NCBI GenBank assembly: GCA_025059545.1
Contig: JANXDJ010000022.1
Span: forward strand, 1-18,371
Length of the DNA stretch: 18,371 bases
Direction of reading: 5' to 3'
Source: Archaeoglobaceae archaeon
GTDB taxonomy: Archaea > Halobacteriota > Archaeoglobi > Archaeoglobales > Archaeoglobaceae
The position numbers and the translations under genes were made by a program. Positions 6,449-13,006 of this stretch are shown in pieces (position 1 is the first letter of the stretch; each line of letters starts with the position of its first letter). The notes under the pieces are model-generated. The model did no database searches, was not told the DNA's origin, and saw only the letters and a program-made list of their open reading frames with translations.

Positions 6449-7189
6449 ATGCTCAGAATTGTTAATCTTAGCGTAGAAGTTGATGGAAAAAGGATTCTCC
6501 ACAACGTCAACTTATACGTGAAAAAAGGCGAAACTTTTGCCCTCTTTGGACCAAATGGCAGTGGAAAATCAACGCTTCTGAACGCAATCGTTGGAAACCC
6601 TGCCTACAAGATCGTTGGAGGTAGAATAATATTCAAAAAAGTGGATATCACAAATCTTCCAACTGATGAGAGAATTAAACTTGGTCTTGGGATGTCCTTC
6701 CAAAATCCGCCAAAGATCCATGGTGTGAAGCTCATAGACATCCTTAAGCATTGTGCAAAGCTTAGTGAGAGTGAAAACAAAATCATGGAACTTGCTGAAA
6801 AGCTCAGGATGAAAGATCACTTAAATAGATCTATAAACGTTGGATTTTCTGGTGGGGAAGTGAAGAGATCTGAAGTATTGCAGCTTTTACTCATGAATCC
6901 GGACTTTGTATTGCTAGATGAGCCAGACAGTGGCGTTGATCTTGAAAACATAGCCATAGTTGGCTCAGCAATAAGTGAACTTCTTGAGAGAGAGAAAGAA
7001 GAGAGAGAAAAAGGAGGAATCATAATAACCCATCAGGGACACATTCTCGACTACGTTTCCGCAGATTATGGTGTTATACTATACAAAGGCAGAGTAGCTT
7101 GTGTTGGAGATCCGAGAGATATTATCGCCCAAATAAGGAAAAATGGTTATGAGGGGTGTATTGCAAGATGTCTGAAGGATATGGAATAG
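6449..7189 (+). CDS. sufC: Fe-S cluster assembly ATPase SufC
   Basis: The 246-residue protein is an ABC-type ATPase. It shows Walker A GPNGSGKST (34-42), a Q-loop at Gln85 (FQNPP), the signature FSGGE (133-137), Walker B FVLLDEPDSGVD (153-164) and the switch histidine His195 (IIITHQG). FSGGE with EPDSGVD is typical of SufC rather than of transporter ATPases. SufC drives the scaffold SufB/SufD during iron-sulfur cluster assembly in the cytosol. The next gene, overlapping it by 22 nt, encodes the SufB/D-like scaffold, so this is a two-component Suf system of the kind found in many anaerobic archaea. The ATG at 6449 is the first codon after a well-placed TATA box. Length is normal for the family. 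Confidence 0.95.
   Translation: MLRIVNLSVEVDGKRILHNVNLYVKKGETFALFGPNGSGKSTLLNAIVGNPAYKIVGGRIIFKKVDITNLPTDERIKLGLGMSFQNPPKIHGVKLIDILKHCAKLSESENKIMELAEKLRMKDHLNRSINVGFSGGEVKRSEVLQLLLMNPDFVLLDEPDSGVDLENIAIVGSAISELLEREKEEREKGGIIITHQGHILDYVSADYGVILYKGRVACVGDPRDIIAQIRKNGYEGCIARCLKDME
7151..7158 (+). promoter_or_regulatory. ribosome binding site deciding the sufB start
   Basis: GAGGGGTG lies 9 nt before the ATG at 7168. The in-frame GTG at 7156 is inside this site, so 7168 is the better start. Confidence 0.6.
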
Positions 7190-8253
7190 ATACCGAAAAG
7201 CTAAAAGAAGTGGGAATAGAGCTCGATCCGAAAAAGCGCTCTGGAACTTTTCTACAAAGGGATCAGGAAGTGCAGAACTTCGCTTCTTTTTATCAAGGCG
7301 TAGAAGTGATGAGCATAAAGTCTGCGATGGAAAAATACGACTGGGTTAAAGATTACTTCTGGAAAATACTTCGCAGAGATCAGGATGAATTCACGAAGGA
7401 AGCGGATAGCGAGGATGTGAATGGTTATTTTATAAGGGCATTGCCGAATGCCAAAGTTGAAATTCCCGTCGAAGCTTGCCTTTATCTCCACAGAGTTGGC
7501 AAGCAAAAAGTCCACAACATCGTTATAGCTGAGGAGAACTCCGAGATAAATATAATAACTGGTTGCACTTCTCATCCTACTGCAGTTGGAATGCACATCG
7601 GTGTCTCAGAATTCTATGTCAAGAAGAACGCTAAGCTTACCTTTACAATGATCCACAGCTGGCAGAACAAAATCGAAGTCCGCCCAAGGAGTGCGGTTCT
7701 CGTTGAAGAGGGGGCAACTTACATAAGCAACTACATCTTGCTCAACCCGGTAAAGCTTGTGCAGATGTATCCAACCGCTTACGTTGGCAAAAATGCTCGT
7801 GCAGTGTTCAGCAGTGTAATTGTAGCTTTGGAAGGTTGCACAGTCGATTCTGGCTCGAGAGCGGTGCTGAAAGATAGCGGGGCGGTTGCAGAGATCGTTT
7901 CAAGGACGATAAGCAGAGGCGGAAAGGTTATTGCAAGGGGTCAAATAATCGGCGAGGCTCAGGATGTTAAAGGGCATCTTGAATGCAAGGGATTGATCTT
8001 GTCTGAAAAAGGAGAGATCGTTGCAATTCCTGAGCTCATAGCAAGGCATCCAAATGTTGAGCTAAGCCATGAGGCTGCGATCGGAAAAATTGCTGAGGAG
8101 GAGATCTTCTATCTGATGTCCCGTGGCTTAAACAGAGATCAGGCGGTTTCCGCAATAGTCCGTGGCTTTATGGAGATCGAAATCAAGGGATTGCCTGAAG
8201 TTCTGAAGGCTACGATAGATAAGGCTATAGAGGACATGAAAAGTGCTCTATGA
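7168..8253 (+). CDS. sufB: Fe-S cluster scaffold SufB/SufD-like protein
   Basis: The 361-residue protein has the long beta-helix of the SufBD family, with the conserved C-terminal half. GHLECKGLIL (269-278) puts Cys273 at the position of the catalytic cysteine of SufB in the related motif with CDS. ELSHEAAIGK (298-307) supplies the conserved His301-Glu302 thought to help hold the nascent cluster. The last 60 residues are the helical SufC-binding part (EEEIFYLMSRGLNRDQA). No separate SufD is present, so the protein probably forms a homodimer with two SufC, as in minimal archaeal SufBC systems. ATG 7168 is preferred over GTG 7156 because a ribosome binding site precedes it. The stop codon overlaps the next start as ATGA. 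Confidence 0.92.
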   Translation: MSEGYGIDTEKLKEVGIELDPKKRSGTFLQRDQEVQNFASFYQGVEVMSIKSAMEKYDWVKDYFWKILRRDQDEFTKEADSEDVNGYFIRALPNAKVEIPVEACLYLHRVGKQKVHNIVIAEENSEINIITGCTSHPTAVGMHIGVSEFYVKKNAKLTFTMIHSWQNKIEVRPRSAVLVEEGATYISNYILLNPVKLVQMYPTAYVGKNARAVFSSVIVALEGCTVDSGSRAVLKDSGAVAEIVSRTISRGGKVIARGQIIGEAQDVKGHLECKGLILSEKGEIVAIPELIARHPNVELSHEAAIGKIAEEEIFYLMSRGLNRDQAVSAIVRGFMEIEIKGLPEVLKATIDKAIEDMKSAL

Positions 8254-8462
8254 AGGCTTTTATCGAGATAGAAAGTGAGGAAGACGTATTAAGAGCTTTG
8301 AAACCTGAAGAAAGTAATGCTATAAGCAAAGCAAAGATTTATCAATCTGAAGGAAAGCTGAGAATCGAGATCTTCGCAGACACGATTTCAGATCTGAGGG
8401 CTGCGGTTAACTCGTGGTTGAGGTTGGTAAACATGTGTTTCGAGATAGAGGTGTTGATATGA
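8250..8462 (+). CDS. pcc1: KEOPS complex subunit Pcc1
   Basis: The 70-residue protein matches the small Pcc1 fold: an N-terminal strand AFIEIES (3-9), then LKPEES (17-22), a central strand KLRIEIFAD (36-44), and the diagnostic helix DLRAAVNSWLRLV (48-60), equivalent to the family's RAxxNSxLRxx segment. Pcc1 dimerises the KEOPS complex (Kae1, Bud32, Cgi121, Pcc1), which makes the t6A modification of ANN-decoding tRNAs. The gene is coupled on both sides by ATGA overlaps, with sufB upstream and prefoldin beta downstream. Linkage of pcc1 to the prefoldin beta gene is seen in other euryarchaea; linkage to suf genes is less expected. It is slightly short for the family. Confidence 0.85.
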   Translation: MKAFIEIESEEDVLRALKPEESNAISKAKIYQSEGKLRIEIFADTISDLRAAVNSWLRLVNMCFEIEVLI

Positions 8463-8809
8463 GCGAATTGCCTCCGCAAGTTCAGAATTTAGTGGCACAG
8501 CTACAGCAAGTCCAACAACAGCTTCAACTTGTAGTTTCTCAGAAGGCTCAAGTAGAGGCGATGCTCGAGGAAGCGAAGCAAGCTTTAGAGGAATTGCAAA
8601 ATGTAAGCGATGAAACTCCGATTTACAAAGCAGTTGGGAGCATTTTGGTAAAAGAAGGAAAAGAAAAGGTTGTAAAGGAGCTTAACGAGAAAAAAGAGGG
8701 TTTCGAAATCAGGATCAAGACTCTTGAGAGGCAAGAAGAAAGGCTTAGAGAGAGATTTGCTGACCTGCAAAAGAAGCTTCAGGGATTCTTAGGACAGCAG
8801 GCAGGTTAA
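8459..8809 (+). CDS. pfdB: prefoldin subunit beta (GimC beta)
   Basis: The 116-residue protein begins MSELPPQVQNLVAQLQQ and consists of two long coiled coils (about 3-45 and 70-110; glutamine- and glutamate-rich heptads) joined by a short beta-hairpin section around DETPIYKAVGSILV (48-61), the hallmark of beta-type prefoldin. Prefoldin is a hexamer of two alpha and four beta subunits that holds unfolded proteins for the thermosome. The start at 8459 was chosen because it lies in the ATGA overlap with pcc1 and follows GAGGTG (about 8446-8451). The upstream in-frame ATG at 8414 would add 15 unrelated residues encoded inside pcc1. A T-rich tract at 8813-8830 ends the operon. Confidence 0.94.
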   Translation: MSELPPQVQNLVAQLQQVQQQLQLVVSQKAQVEAMLEEAKQALEELQNVSDETPIYKAVGSILVKEGKEKVVKELNEKKEGFEIRIKTLERQEERLRERFADLQKKLQGFLGQQAG

Positions 8810-8812
8810 AAA

Positions 8813-8830
8813 TTTTTGATTTTCATTTTT
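8813..8830 (+). terminator. T-rich terminator after the suf-pcc1-prefoldin operon
   Basis: ATTTTTGATTTTCATTTTT begins 3 nt after the prefoldin stop and extends into the end of the convergent DUF2103-like gene. It is a likely oligo-T termination site. Confidence 0.45.
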
Positions 8831-9122
8831 CAAAGAGATCTGATAGTTCTTGAGCTATTTTCAAACCCTCCTCTTTGCCTGAAGCGGTCGTGATTATGTG
8901 TATTTCTTGGTTTGAAGAACCGTAGGAAAGGATTGCTCTAATATTCCCTCTTTCGTCAATCCTTGTGATCTTGAACCTCAGTCCATGCCCGGTTCTTGAG
9001 CCTTTGTTTTCTATCCTACCAAAAATAACTCTTTTAACCGCTTTATGAGATAGAATTTCTCCAATTAGCTTCAAACCTTCACGATCACCAATAAGCGTCT
9101 TATGCCTCCCGCTGAATACCAC
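8823..9122 (-). CDS. DUF2103-like conserved archaeal protein
   Basis: The 99-residue protein looks like the DUF2103 family, annotated in archaea as a predicted metal-binding protein, though no clear metal motif is visible apart from scattered histidines (His7, His26, His46, His74). Recognisable parts are REGLKLIGEILSHKAVKRVI (14-33), GRIENKG (35-41) and SYGSSNQEIHIITTASGKEE (66-85). Its biochemical role is unknown. The start is GTG 9122; no ATG exists near the N-terminus and the TATA-like element at 9143-9152 lies about 25 nt upstream, fitting a leaderless mRNA. It is divergent from the NAD(P)HX repair gene, with only 50 nt between the starts. The family name is given with moderate confidence. 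Confidence 0.65.
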   Translation of the reverse strand: MVFSGRHKTLIGDREGLKLIGEILSHKAVKRVIFGRIENKGSRTGHGLRFKITRIDERGNIRAILSYGSSNQEIHIITTASGKEEGLKIAQELSDLFEK

Positions 9123-9142
9123 GCAATTTCAGAATGGGCAAA

Positions 9143-9152
9143 AAATATAAGC
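9143..9152. promoter_or_regulatory. shared bidirectional TATA element
   Basis: AATATAAGCT reads as a TATA box on the plus strand (AATATAAGC) and on the minus strand (GCTTATATT). It sits at the midpoint between the GTG at 9122 and the ATG at 9173, about 25-26 nt from each, which is the distance expected for two leaderless transcripts. There is no room for a second conventional promoter. Confidence 0.55.
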
Positions 9153-9172
9153 TTAATGTCAATTAAAATCTG

Positions 9173-10570
9173 ATGGAAACGATAAACTCCAAGGACATGC
9201 GGATTCTCGATCTGAACTGCGAGTATTTTGGCTTGAGCAGACTTCAGCTAATGGAAAATGCTGGTAAAGCGGTAGCGGAGGAAATAATGAAGCGATTCAG
9301 CTCTGGAAAGGTGGCAATTTTTGCTGGTAGTGGGAATAACGGTGGAGATGGTTTTGTTTCTGCAAGGCATTTAAAAGGATTTGAAGTCGAGATCTACTTA
9401 GCAGGAGAGCCGAAAACCGAGATTGCAATGAAGAACTTAGAGATCTTGAAAAAGGCAAACTTTAAGATAAATAAGATCTCAGAATGCGATGCTAAGATCG
9501 TTGTTGACGCTTTATTAGGAACAGGAGTCGTTGGAAAACCAAGAGGGGAATACGAAAAAGCCATAGAGATCATAAACAGTATGAATGCTTTTAAAGTTGC
9601 TGTAGACGTTCCTAGTGGACTCGATGCAGATACTGGTGAATACGAACTTGCTGTAAAGGCAGATCTGACAGTTACTTTTCATAAGATGAAACCGGGAATT
9701 TTGAAGGCAAAAGATTTGTGCGGAGAAGTTGTTGTTAAGGACATTGGAATCCCCAAGGAATTTGAAAAGCTTTGTGGAGTCGGAGATGTTGTTGGAACTT
9801 ACAAAAGATTCGAAGACGCTCATAAGGGAATGCATGGGAGAGTTGCGGTTATAGGTGGTGGTGATTACACTGGAGCGGTTGCATTTGCAAGTCTCTCCGC
9901 TTATCATGCGGGAGCGGACATTGTTATAACAACTGTTCCTGAAAGCATAAAGAGCATAGTTGCCAGTTTCAGCCCAAATTTGATCGTAAGAGGCTTAAAA
10001 GGGGATAGAATTAGCCTAAAAAATCTTAGAGAGGCTGAAGAGATTGTAAAGAAGTGTGATGTTGCTGTTATCGGAATGGGTGTGGGAGATAATCCTGAAT
10101 TCAAAGGGTTCGTTGAAGAATTGTTGAAGAGTTGTAAAAAAGTCGTATTGGATGCTGAAGGGATAACGAGAAATATTCCTGAGGAGGTTGAGTGCATAAT
10201 AACACCGCATAGAGGAGAATTGAAGAAAAACTTCAACGCAGAGCCAAAAGATGTGCAGAGAGTTGCAAAGGAGATTGGAGCGGTTGTTTTACTCAAAGGA
10301 AAGGAAGATATAATCACGGATGGCTACCGCTTAAAGGTGAATAAAACTGGAAATGCAGGAATGACAGTTGGAGGCACGGGAGACGTGCTTGCAGGAATAT
10401 GTGGAGCTTTGTTTTGCCTTGACGATGCCTTTCACTCCGCATGTGCTTCAGCATTTGTAAACGGTTTTGCCGGAGATCTTTGTCTTGAGAAGTTTGGATA
10501 TAACTTTACATCCACCCATCTTCTCGAAATGCTACCAGAAGCTTTTAGGAGGTGTCTTAGCTGGAAGTAG
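9173..10570 (+). CDS. nnr: bifunctional NAD(P)H-hydrate epimerase / ADP-dependent dehydratase
   Basis: This 465-residue enzyme repairs hydrated NADH and NADPH (NADHX, NADPHX), which form by heat or side reactions and are inhibitory. The N-terminal epimerase domain (about 1-205) carries MENAGKAVAE (27-36), GSGNNGGDG (52-60) and VDVPSGLDADTG (144-155). The C-terminal dehydratase domain (about 217-465, ribokinase-like) carries HGRVAVIGGG (221-230), a TPHRGEL motif (344-350), and GMTVGGTGDVLAG (376-388) with the likely catalytic Asp384. Length and domain order equal those of the bacterial fused enzyme (YjeF). The ATG is about 26 nt from the shared TATA box. The last 10 nt overlap the CTG-initiated M20 peptidase gene, so the two are probably co-transcribed. 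Confidence 0.95.
   Translation: METINSKDMRILDLNCEYFGLSRLQLMENAGKAVAEEIMKRFSSGKVAIFAGSGNNGGDGFVSARHLKGFEVEIYLAGEPKTEIAMKNLEILKKANFKINKISECDAKIVVDALLGTGVVGKPRGEYEKAIEIINSMNAFKVAVDVPSGLDADTGEYELAVKADLTVTFHKMKPGILKAKDLCGEVVVKDIGIPKEFEKLCGVGDVVGTYKRFEDAHKGMHGRVAVIGGGDYTGAVAFASLSAYHAGADIVITTVPESIKSIVASFSPNLIVRGLKGDRISLKNLREAEEIVKKCDVAVIGMGVGDNPEFKGFVEELLKSCKKVVLDAEGITRNIPEEVECIITPHRGELKKNFNAEPKDVQRVAKEIGAVVLLKGKEDIITDGYRLKVNKTGNAGMTVGGTGDVLAGICGALFCLDDAFHSACASAFVNGFAGDLCLEKFGYNFTSTHLLEMLPEAFRRCLSWK
10547..10554 (+). promoter_or_regulatory. ribosome binding site preceding a CTG start
   Basis: AGGAGGTG is a perfect Shine-Dalgarno match to the usual archaeal 16S 3' end. It lies 6 nt before CTG 10561, and no ATG, GTG or TTG in the downstream gene's frame lies within reach. 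Confidence 0.7.
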
Positions 10571-11688
10571 ATGAGGTTGAGCTTACAAAGAAGCTGATAA
10601 AGATCGACACAAGAAATCCTCCCGGAGATACTTCACAAGCTGTGGAATTCCTTGAAACGCTATTTTCTTCCTTCAAGACTAAAAAATACATGAGTGAAGG
10701 AAAAGAAAGTCTTTTAGTTGAAATTTCAAAGGGTGAGAAAACTATACTGCTCTCCTCACACTTAGACACGGTTCCATCTACGGAAGAACTTCTGAATCCT
10801 ATAACCGTGAACGGAAAGCTTTATGGTCGTGGAAGTTGCGATGCTAAGGGTTGCGTTGCTTCGATTTGCTCAGCCATTCTCAAGCTTTCTGATATAGGGA
10901 TCGGCTTAAAAGTGGCTTTTACTGCTGATGAAGAAGTTGGTGGCAAAAATGGGCTTAAAAAAGTTTTTGAAGCTGAAAAATGCGATGCGGTAGTTATAGG
11001 GGAGCCCACTGGTTGCAACTCGATCAACGTTCTTCAGGCTTGCGTTCTTGCAGTCGATCTCGAGTTTGAGGGAAAAGATGGACATACAGCGACGAGAGAT
11101 GTAAGAGAGGGTGCAATTTTCAAAGCCTCTCAATTTATTTCCGAAGTTTCAGATATTTTCAAGAACCTAAAAGGAAATTACGAACCTTATAAAACCATAT
11201 TTAGCGGTTTAGGGCTTCCTTTTGTTTTGAAAAGTTGGGAAGCAGTATTTAATCCTTCCATAATCAAGGGAGGTGTTAAGAGGAACGTCGTTGCTCCGCA
11301 ATGCATGGTCTCTGCAGACATTAGATTTGCTCCTTGGATCAGCGTTGAGGAAGTGTTTGCAATTCTCAACAGAGAAGAGCTAAAGATCAAAGTTTGTGGT
11401 TTTCTCCCCCCTTATGGCATTCTTGTAGACAGCGTTCCACTGGAAAAAGATCTGAGGCTTCTAAGTGTAATACTGGATGCAATCAGAGCTGAAAAGTTGG
11501 ATCCAAGAGCTGTCTTTACCTTAGGAGTCGGTGACACAAGACACGTGAGAAAATTTGGAATTCCTGCCCTATACTTTGGACCCGGTGGAGAAAACATGCA
11601 CAGCGAAGATGAATTCGTATACATTTCGGAGCTGAAATTGGCAACAAAGATCTATAAGAGAATAGTGGAAAATTTCAAAAAGTTCTGA
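10561..11688 (+). CDS. M20 family metallopeptidase (ArgE/DapE/ACY1-like deacylase), apparent CTG start
   Basis: From CTG 10561 the frame encodes 375 residues and begins with (M)EVDEVELTKKLIKIDTR followed by NPPGD, the standard N-terminus of M20 deacylases. GTG 10642 would delete this conserved part, and TAG at 10558-10560 closes the frame just upstream. Metal and catalytic residues are all present: His67 (SSHLDTVPS), Asp94 (GRGSCDAKG), Glu124-Glu125 (ADEEVGG), Glu148 (GEPTG) and His347 (ENMHSEDE). GKDGHTATRDVREGA is the lid/dimerisation segment. Such enzymes remove acyl groups from N-acetylornithine, N-succinyl-diaminopimelate or carrier-bound amino acids using two zinc ions; the substrate here is not determined. 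It is the second gene after nnr and overlaps it by 10 nt. Its 3' end overlaps the convergent SAM synthetase by 14 nt. Confidence 0.85.
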   Translation: MEVDEVELTKKLIKIDTRNPPGDTSQAVEFLETLFSSFKTKKYMSEGKESLLVEISKGEKTILLSSHLDTVPSTEELLNPITVNGKLYGRGSCDAKGCVASICSAILKLSDIGIGLKVAFTADEEVGGKNGLKKVFEAEKCDAVVIGEPTGCNSINVLQACVLAVDLEFEGKDGHTATRDVREGAIFKASQFISEVSDIFKNLKGNYEPYKTIFSGLGLPFVLKSWEAVFNPSIIKGGVKRNVVAPQCMVSADIRFAPWISVEEVFAILNREELKIKVCGFLPPYGILVDSVPLEKDLRLLSVILDAIRAEKLDPRAVFTLGVGDTRHVRKFGIPALYFGPGGENMHSEDEFVYISELKLATKIYKRIVENFKKF

Positions 11689-12871
11689 CTTCTCCTTTGA
11701 CTATTTTGTCGGTAACTTTGGTTATATTTCCGATCATCTCTTCTGCAATTTCTCTAACTCTGCGATCCATTTTTTCAACATAATAACCTTTCTTTGGAAT
11801 TATTTGAATGCTCAAAACCTTTGGATCGTTGATTGGTTTTCCTATCTGGCTTAGAATTCTTACATAGATCTCCCGAATTCCCTCCACTTCTTCGTAACAT
11901 CTGTTTGCGATCATGTTCGAGAGCAAGTTGTATAATTTTCCGACATGGTTTATTGGATTTTTACCACTCGTCGCCTCCATACTCATTGGTCTCCCAGGAG
12001 TTATGATACCATTGCATCTGTTTCCTCTTCCAACACTTCCATCATCGCCGTTCTCAGCAGAAGTTCCAGTAACTGTAAGGTAAACGCAATTCGTTGCGTA
12101 ATCGTCAGCGGTGTTCACAAAGACTTCAACCTCTCGGGAAGTATACTCGGAGGATATTTCTTTCAGAAAATCGATGACTTCATTCTTTACCGCATCGTAT
12201 TCACTTATGTTATTCAGAAATCTGTCGATCATTGCAACCGCAACTGTTAACTTTATTTTGTCCTTCTCCCTCAGCCCCATTACTTTTATATCTTCTCCTA
12301 TTGCAGGTATTTTCTTTCTCAATTCTTCATAAATCCTTCTTTCTGCATTCAAAACAAGCTTTTCAGTTTCCGAAAGAGGAGCGAAGCCTATTCCAAAGGA
12401 TGTATCGTTTGCAAGAGGAATTTCTTTCTTTCTCCTAAAGACATCTTGAAGATCCGCACTGCCTTCACCAAGACGAACATCGAAGACAACATCCAATTCA
12501 GGATCGAGATAACGCATTGCACCCTTCACGTATTTTTTTGCAGCGTTTAGAGCCACTTTATCAGTTGGTATTGCTTCATCTCCGACTTTTTTAGTTGCTC
12601 TTCCAACGAGAATTACGTAAACTGGCTCTATCACTTCTCCACCGCCAAATCTCGGGCTCGACTTTCCCGCAATTATTTGCGTTTCGTCGGTATTGTGATG
12701 CATCACCACTCCAAAACGCCTTAGATATTCTTTGCAAAGTTCTCTGCTCATACTTTCTGCAATTCCATCTGCTAAACTATCAGGATGACCTATTCCCTTT
12801 CTTTCGACTAATTCCACCTTTTGCTCTTCAGTTGGTGTATGAATGAGTTCTTCAACGACAATGTTTGGCAT
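11675..12871 (-). CDS. mat: S-adenosylmethionine synthetase, archaeal type
   Basis: The 398-residue protein is a full-length archaeal AdoMet synthetase, which makes S-adenosylmethionine, phosphate and pyrophosphate from methionine and ATP. It is only distantly related to bacterial MetK. Recognisable motifs are [16 protein letters not shown] (22-37), [20 protein letters not shown] (58-77), [20 protein letters not shown] (275-294) and [14 protein letters not shown] (302-315). A TATA box lies at 12901-12910 and GGTGG (about 12876-12880) precedes the ATG, so the message has a very short leader. The gene is convergent with the M20 peptidase (14-nt overlap) and divergent from the asparagine-synthetase-like operon. 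With the homocysteine operon in the same window it belongs to sulfur amino acid and methyl-group metabolism. Confidence 0.96.
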   Translation of the reverse strand: MPNIVVEELIHTPTEEQKVELVERKGIGHPDSLADGIAESMSRELCKEYLRRFGVVMHHNTDETQIIAGKSSPRFGGGEVIEPVYVILVGRATKKVGDEAIPTDKVALNAAKKYVKGAMRYLDPELDVVFDVRLGEGSADLQDVFRRKKEIPLANDTSFGIGFAPLSETEKLVLNAERRIYEELRKKIPAIGEDIKVMGLREKDKIKLTVAVAMIDRFLNNISEYDAVKNEVIDFLKEISSEYTSREVEVFVNTADDYATNCVYLTVTGTSAENGDDGSVGRGNRCNGIITPGRPMSMEATSGKNPINHVGKLYNLLSNMIANRCYEEVEGIREIYVRILSQIGKPINDPKVLSIQIIPKKGYYVEKMDRRVREIAEEMIGNITKVTDKIVKGEVRTF

Positions 12872-12900
12872 GAGACCACCAAAATGCTTGAAGTCGAAGG

Positions 12901-12910
12901 AGATATAAAT
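12901..12910 (-). promoter_or_regulatory. TATA box of the SAM synthetase gene
   Basis: On the minus strand AGATTTATATCTCC holds a good TATA box centred about 35 nt before the ATG, predicting a leader of roughly 9 nt that just contains the GGTGG ribosome binding site. Confidence 0.55.
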
Positions 12911-12978
12911 CTTACATTAGATTAACCTCTGAAGAACGTCCTTCATTTGTCCCGCTATCTCAGAAATACTGACAAAAT

Positions 12979-12990
12979 AGATAAACTTAA
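12979..12990 (+). promoter_or_regulatory. probable TATA box of the asparagine-synthetase-like operon
   Basis: AGATAAACTTAA is centred near 12983, about 24 nt upstream of GTG 13007. It deviates from consensus. The spacing favours a leaderless transcript. Confidence 0.4.
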
Positions 12991-13006
12991 GGGTAGAGTT
13001 TAATTA

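Noticed and set aside
8414..8458. Longer prefoldin beta start inside pcc1
   Set aside because: The ATG in the ATGA overlap with a ribosome binding site gives the standard family N-terminus; the extension is the shadow of pcc1.
10642..10644. GTG 10642 as the start of the M20 deacylase
   Set aside because: It would remove the conserved LTKKLIKIDTRNPPGD segment and has no suitable ribosome binding site just upstream.
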